This document shows, piece by piece, positions 1 through 10,740 of a stretch of 17,665 nucleotides of DNA. Position 1 is the stretch's first letter. Each line of letters begins with the position of its first letter. The stretch is from Actinomycetes bacterium (GTDB lineage Bacteria > Actinomycetota > Actinomycetes > S36-B12 > UBA5976): assembly GCA_021784375.1 (NCBI GenBank), contig JAJXSV010000019.1:1-17665 (forward strand), in the 5' to 3' direction. The notes under the pieces are model-generated. The model did not search any database, was not told the origin of the DNA, and worked only from the letters and a program-made list of their open reading frames with translations. A program made the translations under genes and the position numbers.

Positions 1-575
1 TCCTGCACCACGGTGTCCGACGTGGGCAGCATGGCGCCGCCGAGCCGGGTGACGAAGGCGATGCGCGCGCCGGTCTGCGTCGACATCAGCGAGGTGCGCT
101 CCCCGATCCAGTCCGGGCTGAACTGGATCGGAGCCATCACCACGGTGTCTGTGGCGTCATGCCAGTCCTCGACCTTCTCGGGCATGATGCTGTGCACCAT
201 CTGTCGGGTGGTCCAGGCGACGCTGGCCACCGTCTCGATGCCGAGGCGCTGGTAGATCTCGGCCCGTCGGGGGTCGTAAATGCGGGCGATGACCTTGGCC
301 ACCTTGAAGTTCTCCCGCGCGACGCGGGCGCTGATGATGTTCGAGTTGTCGCCGCTCGAAACGGCGGCGAAGGCGTCCGCGCGCTCGATGCCGGCCTCGA
401 TGAGGCGGTCCCGGTCGAATCCGACCCCCGCGATCGTGCGTCCGCCGAAGGTGCTGGGGAGTTTCCGGAAGGAGACGGGGTCCTGGTCGATGATGGCGAC
501 GGAGTGACCACGGGCGTCGAGTTCCTGGGCGAGCGAACTCCCGACGCGGCCGCACCCCATGATGACTACATGCAT
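1..575 (-). CDS. trkA: TrkA-family potassium uptake regulatory protein (RCK domain), 3' end outside the window
   Basis: Cytoplasmic NAD(H)-binding subunit that gates Trk/Ktr-type K+ channels. The visible 191 residues begin MHVVIMGCGRVGSSLAQEL, with the Rossmann GxGxxG motif at residues 7-12 and an acidic end of strand 2 (IIDQD), the usual TrkA_N dinucleotide site. The rest of the RCK-N fold follows (SGDNSNIISARVAR, then ARIYDPRRAEIYQRLG). After about residue 130 (TTRQMVHSIMP) the TrkA_C region begins and is cut by the window edge; the family is about 220 residues. The ATG at 575 is preceded by a strong Shine-Dalgarno GGAGGGG two bases away. It is divergent from the KimA-like transporter with 52 bp between starts, the arrangement of mycobacterial ceoB and Rv2690c. 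A second TrkA paralogue would be expected beyond the left edge; this is inference. Family call is sure; the partner channel is not visible. Confidence 0.93.
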   Translation of the reverse strand, partial: MHVVIMGCGRVGSSLAQELDARGHSVAIIDQDPVSFRKLPSTFGGRTIAGVGFDRDRLIEAGIERADAFAAVSSGDNSNIISARVARENFKVAKVIARIYDPRRAEIYQRLGIETVASVAWTTRQMVHSIMPEKVEDWHDATDTVVMAPIQFSPDWIGERTSLMSTQTGARIAFVTRLGGAMLPTSDTVVQ

Positions 576-615
576 TGCCCCTCCAGGGCGCCAACGCTAG
601 CGCCGTGTCTGACCC

Positions 616-621
616 TACGAT
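616..621 (+). promoter_or_regulatory. -10 element of a probable leaderless promoter for the KimA-like gene
   Basis: TACGAT lies exactly 6 nt before the GTG at 628, and no Shine-Dalgarno sequence precedes that GTG. With this spacing transcription would start at or next to the start codon. No recognisable -35 hexamer is seen about 17 nt upstream. Confidence 0.6.
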
Positions 622-627
622 GGTCGG

Positions 628-2652
628 GTGCGGATCGGGAACACGTTGAAGCGGCTCTTCGTCGGCCGTGCCATCAAATCCGACCAACTCGGCGAGACGC
701 TGCTCCCGAAGTATCTGGCGCTGCCGATCTTCGCCTCGGATGCCCTCTCCTCGAACGCCTACGCGACGCAGGAGATCCTGCTGGTCCTCAGTCTCGGTGG
801 CGCGGTCTTCTACGGCTATTCGGGCCTGATCGCCGGGTTCGTCGTCTTCACCTTCGTCGTGGTGGTGGCGTCGTACCGGCAGAACGTGCACGCCTACCCG
901 TCCGGTGGCGGCGATTACGAGGTCGTCAGCACGAACCTCGGTCAGCGCGCGGGGGTCTTCGTGGCGGCTGCCCTGCTCATCGACTACGTGATGACGGTGG
1001 CGGTGTCCATCGCATCCGCGATCGCCAACCTGGCATCCGCCTTCCCCGCCCTGTACGAGTACCGCACGTTGGCGGCTGTCATCACGGTGCTGTTCATCGC
1101 GGCCATGAACCTGCGCGGCGTGCGCGAATCGGGCAAGGCGTTCGCGGTGCCGGTGTACGGGTTCATGTTCGGCATGTACGCGATGATCGTGATCGGGATC
1201 GTGCGCACGGCAACCGGCGGCAGCATCGACGCCGAGAGCGCCCACTGGGTCGTGAAGCCGGAGGGGACCTTCACCGGCTTTGCCATGATCTACCTCATCG
1301 CGCGCGCCTTCTCGTCCGGCACCACGGCCCTGACCGGGATCGAGGCCATCTCCAATGGCGTGCCTGCCTTCCGCAAGCCGAAGTCGAGGAATGCGGCCAC
1401 GACGCTGCTCCTGCTCGGCGCCATTGCCACCACCATGTTCAGCGGTCTCACCTGGCTGGCCGTACGGAGCCACGTGCACATCACCGAACGGAACGCGGAC
1501 CTCGTCGGCCTACCCGCGGGGACTGAGCAGAAGACCGTGATCGCCCAGGTGGCGCAGGCGGTGTTCCAGGGCTTCCACTTCGGCTTCCTCTACATGGCAG
1601 CCGTGACGGCGATCATCCTGGCGCTCGCCGCCAATACCGCGTTCAACGGATTCCCCGTCCTCGGCTCGGTGCTGGCTCGCGACGGCTTCATGCCCAAGCA
1701 GTTGCACAACCGTGGAGATCGCCTGGCCTTCTCCAACGGCATCTTCGTGCTCGCCGGACTGGCCATCGTGCTGCTCGTCATCTACCAAGCGGACGTGAGC
1801 AAGCTCATCCAGCTGTACATCCTGGGCGTCTTCGTCTCCTTCACCCTGAGCCAGCTCGGCATGATCCGACACTGGACGCGGCTGCTGTCGGTGGAGCAGG
1901 ACCGCGCAGCACGGCGCCGCATGATGCGCAGCCGGGCGACCAACGCCGTCGGGTTCGTGTGTACGGGCCTGGTGCTCATCATCGTGCTCGGAACCAAGTT
2001 CACCCACGGCGCATACCTGGTCGTCATCGCCATGCCGGTCCTGTACGCGGGCATGGCGGGCATCCGGCGGCATTACGACAACGTCGATGCTGAGATCGCC
2101 GCGGATGTGGACGAGCGTGTGACCCTGCCCAGCCGTGTGCACGCCATCGTGCTGGTATCCCGCGTCCACAAGGCCACCCTGCGTGCCGTCGCCTACGCCC
2201 GGGCTTCCCGCCCGTCCTCGTTGGAGGCCGTCACGGTGGCCATCGACGATGATCTGACGCAGGAGCTGATCGCGGACTGGAACCGACGAGACATGCAGAT
2301 TCCGTTGCGCATCCTCGCCAGCCCATACCGTGAGATCACGCGGCCGATCATCGACTACGTGCGATCGATCCGTCGTGAGAGCCCAAGGGACCTCATCGCG
2401 GTGTACCTGCCGCAGTACGTCGTCGGCCCCTGGTGGGAGCAGATCCTGCACAACCAGTCCGCGCTGCGCCTGCAGGCCCGCCTCATGTTCTCCCCGAACG
2501 TGACCATCGTGAGCGTGCCCTGGCAGCTGGCGTCCAGTGCCCGAGTCGCCCATCGACCCGAAGTGGACTCCGCCGGCGCCGTGCGCCTTGGCCACCCGGA
2601 CGCCAGGACCGAGGAACGCGAAGTTGCGCGCGCCCTGGGTGTGGACTCATGA
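628..2652 (+). CDS. KimA/KUP-like APC-superfamily potassium transporter (often annotated amino acid permease)
   Basis: Integral membrane protein of 674 residues: about 12 hydrophobic segments over residues 30-470, then a soluble C-terminal domain (about 480-674) as in KimA. The N-terminus resembles Bacillus subtilis KimA, a high-affinity K+/H+ symporter. DALSSNAY places D38 and Y45 at the positions I recall as KimA D36 and Y43; LLIDYVMTVAVS places D119-Y120 at KimA D117-Y118; TALTGIEAISNGVP (T236, E239) matches the KimA TM6 motif. PSGGGDYEV and NLRGVRESG are also shared. Alignment is from memory. The GTG start at 628 has no Shine-Dalgarno and sits 6 nt after a -10 element. The stop overlaps the next start by ATGA. 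Being divergent from trkA supports a potassium role. The alternative is a generic amino-acid permease, the usual automatic label; ion specificity is inferred. Confidence 0.85.
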   Translation: MRIGNTLKRLFVGRAIKSDQLGETLLPKYLALPIFASDALSSNAYATQEILLVLSLGGAVFYGYSGLIAGFVVFTFVVVVASYRQNVHAYPSGGGDYEVVSTNLGQRAGVFVAAALLIDYVMTVAVSIASAIANLASAFPALYEYRTLAAVITVLFIAAMNLRGVRESGKAFAVPVYGFMFGMYAMIVIGIVRTATGGSIDAESAHWVVKPEGTFTGFAMIYLIARAFSSGTTALTGIEAISNGVPAFRKPKSRNAATTLLLLGAIATTMFSGLTWLAVRSHVHITERNADLVGLPAGTEQKTVIAQVAQAVFQGFHFGFLYMAAVTAIILALAANTAFNGFPVLGSVLARDGFMPKQLHNRGDRLAFSNGIFVLAGLAIVLLVIYQADVSKLIQLYILGVFVSFTLSQLGMIRHWTRLLSVEQDRAARRRMMRSRATNAVGFVCTGLVLIIVLGTKFTHGAYLVVIAMPVLYAGMAGIRRHYDNVDAEIAADVDERVTLPSRVHAIVLVSRVHKATLRAVAYARASRPSSLEAVTVAIDDDLTQELIADWNRRDMQIPLRILASPYREITRPIIDYVRSIRRESPRDLIAVYLPQYVVGPWWEQILHNQSALRLQARLMFSPNVTIVSVPWQLASSARVAHRPEVDSAGAVRLGHPDARTEEREVARALGVDS

Positions 2653-3845
2653 CGCTGGCCGTCGGCGAGGTCGTGGAGCTCGACTTGGAGCGCCCCGCGC
2701 ATGGTGGGTTCTGCGTCGGCCGGGTGGACGGCCAGGTCGTCTTCGCGCGCCACGGGATCCCCGGGGAGCGCGTCCGAGTCGAGGTCTCGGAGATCGGGTC
2801 GGGCAACCGATTCGTCCGTGGAGACGTCGTCGAGGTCATCGCCGCCTCATCGGACCGCATCGAGCCCCGCTGCCCGCACGCCGGGCCGGGACTCTGCGGT
2901 GGATGCGATTGGCAGCATGTCGCATGGCCGCGGCAGCGCAGCATGAAGGCGGAGATCATCCGCGAGCAGTTGGTGCGCGTCGGGCACCTGGATCCGGCGA
3001 ATCCACTGCTCTCCGCGCTGACGGTGGAACCGTGCGGAGACGACGAGACGGGCCTCGGATACCGCACCCGCATGGACTTCGTCGCTGACCCGCGAGGGCG
3101 CCTGGGCCTGCGCGCCGCACGCTCGCATGATGTGATCGCCCTGCACGGCTGCCCGTTAGCGGTCGATGGGATCAACCAGGCCGAGGCCTGGCATCAGCCC
3201 TGGCGCGCCGGCGCCACCCTGCGCATGGCCTCCACCGCGGAAGGCGTGCACGCTTCGCCCGAGGAGGCGGCCCCGCCCACCGTGCGTGAGCGCATCCGAG
3301 ACGCCTCCTTCGAGGTGTCGGCCGATGGCTTCTGGCAGGTGCACCGCAATGCCGCAGACGCCTTCACCGCCTTGGCGATGGACATGCTGGAGCCACGGGC
3401 GGGGGAGTTCCTCCTCGACCTGTACGGCGGCGTGGGACTGTTCGCCCGCATGCTCGCACCGACACTGGGCGCGGGTGGCCGGGTCCTCGTCGTGGAGGCG
3501 GACAAGCGGGCCGGGAAACTGGCACGCCGCAACCTCCGTGGATTCGCGTCCTGTGACGTGGTGGTCGAGCGTGTTGATCGCTGGCTGCGCGAGCGCATGC
3601 TCTCGAAGGTCGACCTGGTCCTGCTGGATCCGCCCCGGGCGGGCGCCGGCAGGCAGGTGATGAACGACGTGCTCCGTCTGCGGCCGCGCGCCGTCCTGTA
3701 CGTCGCCTGCGACCCCGCCTCGCTCGCCCGCGACATCGCGTTCGCCCGCGACCTCGGCTATGAGCCCGACCGTCTGCGGGCCATTGACGCCTTCCCGCAG
3801 ACGCAACACATCGAGACCTTCGCCCGGCTGATTCCGGTTTCCTGA
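2649..3845 (+). CDS. TRAM-domain, 4Fe-4S RNA 5-methyluridine methyltransferase (TrmA/RumA class)
   Basis: SAM-dependent enzyme that methylates C5 of a uridine in rRNA or tRNA. The 398-residue protein has an N-terminal TRAM/OB domain (residues 1-65), then C75, C83, C86 ([12 protein letters not shown]) and C168 (HGCPL), matching the four cluster ligands of RumA. The SAM-binding loop [10 protein letters not shown] is at 256-265, DPPRAGAGR follows, and [12 protein letters not shown] supplies the catalytic cysteine C354. The ATG at 2649 overlaps the upstream TGA as ATGA and has no Shine-Dalgarno, so translation is probably coupled to the transporter gene. A longer open frame extends upstream to 2433 but lies inside the transporter and precedes the TRAM domain, so it was not used. 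The family is sure. Whether the target is 23S rRNA (RlmC/RlmD-like) or tRNA U54 (TrmA-like) cannot be told. Confidence 0.93.
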   Translation: MTLAVGEVVELDLERPAHGGFCVGRVDGQVVFARHGIPGERVRVEVSEIGSGNRFVRGDVVEVIAASSDRIEPRCPHAGPGLCGGCDWQHVAWPRQRSMKAEIIREQLVRVGHLDPANPLLSALTVEPCGDDETGLGYRTRMDFVADPRGRLGLRAARSHDVIALHGCPLAVDGINQAEAWHQPWRAGATLRMASTAEGVHASPEEAAPPTVRERIRDASFEVSADGFWQVHRNAADAFTALAMDMLEPRAGEFLLDLYGGVGLFARMLAPTLGAGGRVLVVEADKRAGKLARRNLRGFASCDVVVERVDRWLRERMLSKVDLVLLDPPRAGAGRQVMNDVLRLRPRAVLYVACDPASLARDIAFARDLGYEPDRLRAIDAFPQTQHIETFARLIPVS

Positions 3846-3883
3846 GGCGCGGTAGTTTTGCCTCCTCGGACAAGGGGAGACGC

Positions 3884-6559
<2,676 letters not shown>

Positions 6560-6570
6560 GGAGCGGATGC

Positions 6571-6608
6571 GTGGTGGGGCCCGGACCGGCTGGTCCGGGC
6601 CCCACCAC
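6571..6608 (+). terminator. intrinsic-type terminator hairpin after acnA
   Basis: A perfect 17-bp inverted repeat: arm GTGGTGGGGCCCGGACC at 6571-6587, loop GGCT at 6588-6591, arm GGTCCGGGCCCCACCAC at 6592-6608. It begins 12 nt after the acnA stop. No U-tract follows, as is common for actinobacterial terminators. It ends 28 nt before the next start, so it should insulate acnA from the small gene. Its loop-proximal 9 bp are identical to those of the zapE/narK2 terminator. Confidence 0.85.
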
Positions 6609-6624
6609 TGTCAGGGGACCCGGG

Positions 6625-6630
6625 CATCAT
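6625..6630 (+). promoter_or_regulatory. weak -10-like element before the small gene
   Basis: CATCAT sits exactly 6 nt before the ATG at 6637, the spacing seen for the other SD-less genes here. It lacks the first T of TAnnnT. No Shine-Dalgarno precedes the ATG. Confidence 0.35.
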
Positions 6631-6636
6631 GGCGGC

Positions 6637-7017
6637 ATGGCAATCTCGAACTGGCCGGATGAGGTCTGGCTCCCACAGCGCCTGGGCTGGGAGCGCACGG
6701 CCGTCCAGTGGCTGTTCAACTGGGTGGCTCCCGAGTTGCGTGGGGTCACGGCGTTCCAACGCCACCCGCTCCTCCTGAGCCACTTGGTGCTGCACGACAT
6801 CGACGCCACCATCGAGGGTCATCGGAAGGCCTACGCAAGTGCGCGCCGCGTGCTCTCGGAAGCGGTGGGCCCCGAATCCATCAGCGTCTGCCTGGCGGCC
6901 CTGGCCGCTGACGCCGCGCGGTGGCGTCTGCGCCGGGCCCAGACCGAGGCCGTGCATGCCGCGCTCGCCGTACACTGCAGTAATGCGTTTCCTGCCCCGG
7001 ATCGGCAAGCCAGCTGA
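6637..7017 (+). CDS. hypothetical protein, 126 residues, tryptophan-rich N-terminus
   Basis: Not recognised. Codon third positions are strongly G/C and the composition is protein-like up to about residue 112, which supports a genuine gene. The protein looks soluble and mostly helical, with no signal peptide or membrane segment. Six tryptophans occur (6, 11, 18, 25, 29, 96), and W11-W18-W25 are spaced by seven, so they would line one face of a helix. An Arg/Ala-rich helix (residues 88-112) follows. The ATG at 6637 was preferred because the open frame upstream runs back into the acnA terminator; the other nearby ATG (6629) is out of frame. The last 35 nt overlap dxs in another frame, and the dxs promoter lies inside this gene. 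An accessory role linked to dxs is only suggested by position. Confidence 0.7.
   Translation: MAISNWPDEVWLPQRLGWERTAVQWLFNWVAPELRGVTAFQRHPLLLSHLVLHDIDATIEGHRKAYASARRVLSEAVGPESISVCLAALAADAARWRLRRAQTEAVHAALAVHCSNAFPAPDRQAS
6971..6976 (+). promoter_or_regulatory. -10 element of a probable leaderless dxs promoter
   Basis: TACACT lies exactly 6 nt before the dxs ATG at 6983, within the coding sequence of the upstream small gene. There is no Shine-Dalgarno before the ATG, so a transcript starting at the A of ATG is the simplest reading. No clear -35 is seen. Confidence 0.6.
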
Positions 7018-8887
7018 TCTCGCCGCCCTCTCGTACGCGGACCTGAATGTCCTCGCGGCCGAGATCCGCGCCTTCCTCGTGGAGAAGGTCTCGAAGACGG
7101 GCGGCCACCTTGGCCCCAACCTGGGAGTCGTCGAACTCACGATCGCGCTGCATCGGGTGTTCGCGTCGCCGACCGATGCCCTCGTCTGGGACACCGGGCA
7201 CCAGGCCTACGTGCACAAGCTGCTCACCGGCCGGGCTGCCGGCTTCGATGCTCTTCGCCAGCGCGGCGGACTCAGCGGCTACCCCTCACGCTCGGAGAGC
7301 GTCCACGACATCCTCGAGAGCTCCCATGCCTCCGCAGCGCTCTCCTGGGCCGATGGCATCGCCAAGGGATGGCAGATCCAAGGGCTGCTCGGTGCCCGCC
7401 ACGTCGTGGCCGTGGTCGGAGACGGTGCACTCACCGGTGGCATGGCCTGGGAGGCGCTGAACAACATCGCGGCGGCCAAGGAGCGTCCTCTCGTCATCGT
7501 GGTCAACGACAATGCGCGTTCGTATGCACCGACCATCGGCGGCCTCGCCCACCACCTGTCAACGCTGCGCGTCACCAACGGCTATGAGAAGTTCCTCGGA
7601 TGGGGCAAGCGGGCGCTGAAGCGCACACCCCTGGTCGGACAGCGGTTGTTCGAGGCGGCCCATGGCATGAAGAAGGGCCTCAAGGACATGGTGGCCCCGC
7701 AGGGCATGTTCGAGGACCTCGGGCTCAAGTACGTCGGCCCCATCGACGGGCACAACATCGAAGCCCTGGAACAGGCGTTGCGGCGTGCCAAGGACTTCGG
7801 TGGGCCGGTGATCGTGCACTGCATCACCGAGAAGGGACGCGGCTACCTGCCTGCGACGGCGGACGAGTTGGAGAAGTTCCATGCCGTCGGCAGCATCGAT
7901 CCGGCGACTGGCATCCCCCTGAAGCCAGCGGGCACCACCTGGACACGGACCTTCAGTGACGAGATGGTGCAGATCGGCCGTGAACACCCGGAGGTGGTGG
8001 CGATCACCGCGGCCATGCTGGGCCCCACGGGTCTCGATGCCTTCTGCGAGGCCTATCCCGACCGCACCTTCGACGTGGGCATCGCCGAGCAGCACGGGGC
8101 GGCATCCGCGGCGGGGCTGGCCTTCGCCGGGCTGCACCCGGTGTTCGCCGTCTACGCCACCTTCCTGAACCGCGCATTCGACCAAGTGCTCATGGACTGT
8201 GCGCTGCACCGGGCCGGGGTCACGTTCGTGCTCGATCGCGCTGGCGCGACCGGTGACGACGGCGCCAGCCACAACGGGATGTGGGACATCGCCATGCTCC
8301 ACATGGTGCCCGGGCTGCGCCTCGCCGCCCCACGCGACGAGGCCACGCTGCGGGCTGCGCTGCGCGCGGCCATCGCCGTCGACGACGCACCCACGGTCGT
8401 GCGCTACCCCAAGGGAGCGCTGGCGGCCGAGCTTCCCGCGGTGCGCAGATCCGGCGATGTCGACGTCCTACTCGACGGGGTGACGGCGACCGTCCTCCTC
8501 ATCGGGATGGGCGTAGGGGCGCAACTCGCCATGGGGGTGGCGGAGGCGCTCGCCCAGCAGGGGATCTCCGCGATGGTGGTGGATCCACTCTGGATCCAGC
8601 CCACCTCACCCACCCTCATCGAGCTGGCCCGCGGCCATGCGGTCGTGGCCACCATCGAGGACGGGATCCGCGACGGCGGCGCCGGCAGTGCGTACGCGGC
8701 TGCGCTGGTGGACGCCGGCATCACCACACCGGTGCACGTATTCGGCCTGCCCACCACCTTCTTCGACCACCAGACCCGGCCGCAGTTGCTTGCTGCGTGC
8801 GGCTTGACCTCCGCGGACATCGCCCGGCAGTTGGAGGCCCTGATCGTGAGTGGCTCGGCCTCGAGGACTGTCTCCATCGAGGGCTGA
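6983..8887 (+). CDS. dxs: 1-deoxy-D-xylulose-5-phosphate synthase
   Basis: First and flux-controlling enzyme of the MEP isoprenoid pathway; condenses pyruvate and glyceraldehyde 3-phosphate with thiamine diphosphate. Length is 634 residues, typical for the family. The N-terminus shows [20 protein letters not shown] and [16 protein letters not shown]. The ThDP/Mg motif starts GDGALTGG (G146-D147-G148) and ends at NDN about 30 residues on. The catalytic glutamate is E369 in [14 protein letters not shown]; that segment is more often AEQHAVTFAAG, a mild deviation. [15 protein letters not shown] follows in the pyrimidine-binding domain, and a transketolase C-terminal domain (about 500-634) is complete. 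The ATG at 6983 ([13 protein letters not shown]) matches the family N-terminus and the promoter spacing; the open frame upstream to 6839 is out-of-frame sequence of the small gene. The gene converges on the RNase D gene with 4 bp between stops. Confidence 0.98.
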   Translation: MRFLPRIGKPADLAALSYADLNVLAAEIRAFLVEKVSKTGGHLGPNLGVVELTIALHRVFASPTDALVWDTGHQAYVHKLLTGRAAGFDALRQRGGLSGYPSRSESVHDILESSHASAALSWADGIAKGWQIQGLLGARHVVAVVGDGALTGGMAWEALNNIAAAKERPLVIVVNDNARSYAPTIGGLAHHLSTLRVTNGYEKFLGWGKRALKRTPLVGQRLFEAAHGMKKGLKDMVAPQGMFEDLGLKYVGPIDGHNIEALEQALRRAKDFGGPVIVHCITEKGRGYLPATADELEKFHAVGSIDPATGIPLKPAGTTWTRTFSDEMVQIGREHPEVVAITAAMLGPTGLDAFCEAYPDRTFDVGIAEQHGAASAAGLAFAGLHPVFAVYATFLNRAFDQVLMDCALHRAGVTFVLDRAGATGDDGASHNGMWDIAMLHMVPGLRLAAPRDEATLRAALRAAIAVDDAPTVVRYPKGALAAELPAVRRSGDVDVLLDGVTATVLLIGMGVGAQLAMGVAEALAQQGISAMVVDPLWIQPTSPTLIELARGHAVVATIEDGIRDGGAGSAYAAALVDAGITTPVHVFGLPTTFFDHQTRPQLLAACGLTSADIARQLEALIVSGSASRTVSIEG

Positions 8888-8901
8888 GGTCTCAGGCCCT
8901 C
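8879..8901. terminator. compact hairpin spanning the two convergent stop codons of dxs and the RNase D gene
   Basis: GAGGGC (8879-8884) pairs with GCCCTC (8896-8901), and TGA (8885-8887) pairs with TCA (8892-8894) around a GGTC loop, with G8895 bulged. The paired TGA/TCA are the stop codons of the two genes. It could terminate in both directions; there is no U-tract. Confidence 0.5.
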
Positions 8902-10109
8902 CCGGCCTGCGCCAGCGCTTCGGAGAGTGGTTCGAGCAGTTGCTGCACTTGCCAGGCACGGCAGCCCTGTTGCTCGAGGAAGGTGGCCGGGTCGCTGCTT
9001 CCCTGCCAGCACAGTTGACGTATGGCATCCGGCGGCACCAGGACCTCCGCGGCGATGCCCAGGGCCTCGGCCGTGGCGACAACCGCCGGTCGCACGACTT
9101 CCCAGCGTTGCGCGGCTTCGGGGTTCCGCTGTGCCCAGGCACGTGGCGGTGGGATGGACCCCTCGGCCATGGTGCGCCGAGGGAGTTGCGCGTCCGGCAG
9201 GGCCAGCGCCGCCTCGACGGCTGCCCACCAGTAGTCGGGGTCCTTGCGGACATTGCGGCTGTGCACCGGACGGAGTGCGCTCAGCGCCCGGGCGCTCGTC
9301 GGTTGGTGCTTGGCGACGTCGATGATGACCGTGTCGTGGAGCACGCGCCCGGGGCTGACATCGAGTTCGCGGGCCCGCGCGTCACGTGCCTCCCACAGGG
9401 CGCGGACGATGGCCAGCCTCCGTGCCTCGCGCAGCGCGTGGAGGCCGGAGACCCGGCGCCAGGGTTCCGCCCGCGGCGCCGGACCGGTGAAGCCAAGCAG
9501 CAGTGCGCGTTCCTGCTCGTACCACGGCAGGCGATCGGTCGCCTGCAGGTCGAGCACGAGTTGCTCGTGCAACTGCACGAGGAACTCGACATCGAGTGCG
9601 GCGTAGGCCAGCCACTCATGGGGCAGTGGGCGGGTCGACCAGTCGACGGCCGAATGCTCCTTGGCGAGCACCACGCCCAATTCCTGCTCGAGCAGGGCGC
9701 CCAGTCCCACTCGCGGGCGGCCGAGCAGTCGTCCGGCGAGTTCGGTGTCGAACACGGAACTCGGCGTGAAGCCCGCCTCCCGCAGGCAGGGCAGGTCCTG
9801 GGTCGCTGCGTGCAGGATCCAGGGGAGACCGTTCACCACCTCGACGAGCGCCTGGTAGTCCGCGGTCGTGGTGGGATCGAAGAGTGCGATGCCGATGTCA
9901 TTGCGTGCGAACTGCAGCAGGTAGGCGCGCTGGCTGTACCGGTAGCCACTCGCACGCTCCGCGTCGACGGCGAGCAGCCCACTGCCGTTGGCGAGCTGCT
10001 CGGTGATGGCACGGACCTGGGCCGCGTCGAACGCGACCTCCGGCACTCCGCCCGAGGGGACGGCGTGCGTGATCTCCCGTGGCGCCGTGCCCGGATCCTC
10101 GACCGTCAT
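8892..10109 (-). CDS. RNase D-like 3'-5' exoribonuclease with HRDC domain
   Basis: Predicted DEDD-family exonuclease acting on structured RNA such as tRNA precursors. The 405-residue protein shows Exo I as VDAER (D49, E51), Exo II around HAATQDLPCL, and Exo III as YAALDVEFL (YxxxD type). An HRDC helical domain follows at about residues 215-295 (LWEARDARARELDVSPGRVL then PTSARALSALR), and a C-terminal helical extension carries a second HRDC-like repeat. Exo II starts HAA rather than the more usual HNA, a small deviation. The ATG at 10109 overlaps the DUF3000 stop as ATGA and has neither Shine-Dalgarno nor -10 spacing, so translation is probably coupled. A longer frame upstream to 10181 falls inside DUF3000 and was not used. 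The DUF3000-RNase D order matches M. tuberculosis Rv2680-Rv2681. Confidence 0.93.
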   Translation of the reverse strand: MTVEDPGTAPREITHAVPSGGVPEVAFDAAQVRAITEQLANGSGLLAVDAERASGYRYSQRAYLLQFARNDIGIALFDPTTTADYQALVEVVNGLPWILHAATQDLPCLREAGFTPSSVFDTELAGRLLGRPRVGLGALLEQELGVVLAKEHSAVDWSTRPLPHEWLAYAALDVEFLVQLHEQLVLDLQATDRLPWYEQERALLLGFTGPAPRAEPWRRVSGLHALREARRLAIVRALWEARDARARELDVSPGRVLHDTVIIDVAKHQPTSARALSALRPVHSRNVRKDPDYWWAAVEAALALPDAQLPRRTMAEGSIPPPRAWAQRNPEAAQRWEVVRPAVVATAEALGIAAEVLVPPDAIRQLCWQGSSDPATFLEQQGCRAWQVQQLLEPLSEALAQAGRA

Positions 10110-10681
10110 GGGCGCTTGCGCAGCGCAGCCACGCCGTCGGTGAGTGGGATCAACCCTGCGGAGGTCGAGAGCAGGTCGCACCAGGCGAGCAGGCTGCTGG
10201 CGGCGGAGGTCGGTGCGACCGTCCAGGATGCGCGGAGTTCGATAGCGCCCTCAGGCGCGCGATCGGCGATCTCCCCGAAGGACTGGGACCCGGAACGGCT
10301 CACCGTCCCCGAGCGGGCGACGACTTCGACGCCCCTCGCGACGAGGGCCTCGTTGAGCCAGTCCCAGCCCACCTCGAGCAGGAAGGGATCGACGGCGAGC
10401 TCGGCCTCGAGCGCGGCGTGCACGAAGATGACGACGCGCGTGTTCCCCTGCCACTCCGGCTGCCCGGCGGGTTCGTGCAGGAGCACGAAGCGCCCGTGCG
10501 CGAGTTCCAACTCACCGTCGAGCACTTCTCCGTTGAACGCCAGGCCATGCGCGGCCAGACGCACGGGAGCAGGGACATCGTCCAACGAGATCTCCGCGCG
10601 CACCGCGGAGGATCGACGGGCGGCGTCCACTGCGATCTCGATCTCCGGCCAGGCGTCCGCGGCGCTCGGGATCGGTTTCAC
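10106..10681 (-). CDS. DUF3000 family protein
   Basis: Actinobacteria-specific family of unknown function. The 191-residue protein looks soluble and cytoplasmic: a helical N-terminus, a beta-rich centre (RLAAHGLAFNGEVLDGELELA, then VVIFVHAALEAELAVDPFLL), the family-like segment GWDWLNEALVARGVEV, and a C-terminal WCDLLSTSAGLIP. Two GTG codons lie in tandem at 10684 and 10681. The second was chosen because TAGCCT (10693-10688) then lies exactly 6 nt upstream, the spacing of the other leaderless genes; the first GTG would add one residue. The stop overlaps the RNase D start by 4 bp, so the two form one operon, conserved in mycobacteria. That suggests a role linked to the nuclease, which is inference only. 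Confidence 0.85.
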   Translation of the reverse strand: MKPIPSAADAWPEIEIAVDAARRSSAVRAEISLDDVPAPVRLAAHGLAFNGEVLDGELELAHGRFVLLHEPAGQPEWQGNTRVVIFVHAALEAELAVDPFLLEVGWDWLNEALVARGVEVVARSGTVSRSGSQSFGEIADRAPEGAIELRASWTVAPTSAASSLLAWCDLLSTSAGLIPLTDGVAALRKRP

Positions 10682-10687
10682 CACTCA

Positions 10688-10693
10688 AGGCTA
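10688..10693 (-). promoter_or_regulatory. -10 element of a probable leaderless promoter for the DUF3000 - RNase D operon
   Basis: TAGCCT on the minus strand is followed by TGAGTG and then the GTG at 10681. It is back-to-back with the EamA promoter within 59 bp. No Shine-Dalgarno is present. Confidence 0.55.
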
Positions 10694-10728
10694 TGTGCCG
10701 GAGGCGTGGGTTCCATGTGGGCGCGCCG

Positions 10729-10734
10729 TAGGCT
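10729..10734 (+). promoter_or_regulatory. -10 element of a probable leaderless promoter for the EamA permease
   Basis: TAGGCT is followed by TCAGCG and the ATG at 10741. No Shine-Dalgarno is present; GGAGG at 10700-10704 is far too distant to serve. Confidence 0.6.
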
Positions 10735-10740
10735 TCAGCG

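Noticed and set aside
159..1526. 455-codon plus-strand frame overlapping trkA antisense and the transporter
   Set aside because: It is a frame shadow: trkA is read on the minus strand here and the transporter in another plus frame, both with strong family motifs.
2433..2648. N-terminal extension of the TRAM methyltransferase
   Set aside because: It lies inside the transporter gene, is Pro/Arg-rich, and precedes the normal start of the TRAM domain; the ATGA overlap at 2649 explains the start.
6571..6636. N-terminal extension of the small gene
   Set aside because: It would translate the acnA terminator hairpin itself.
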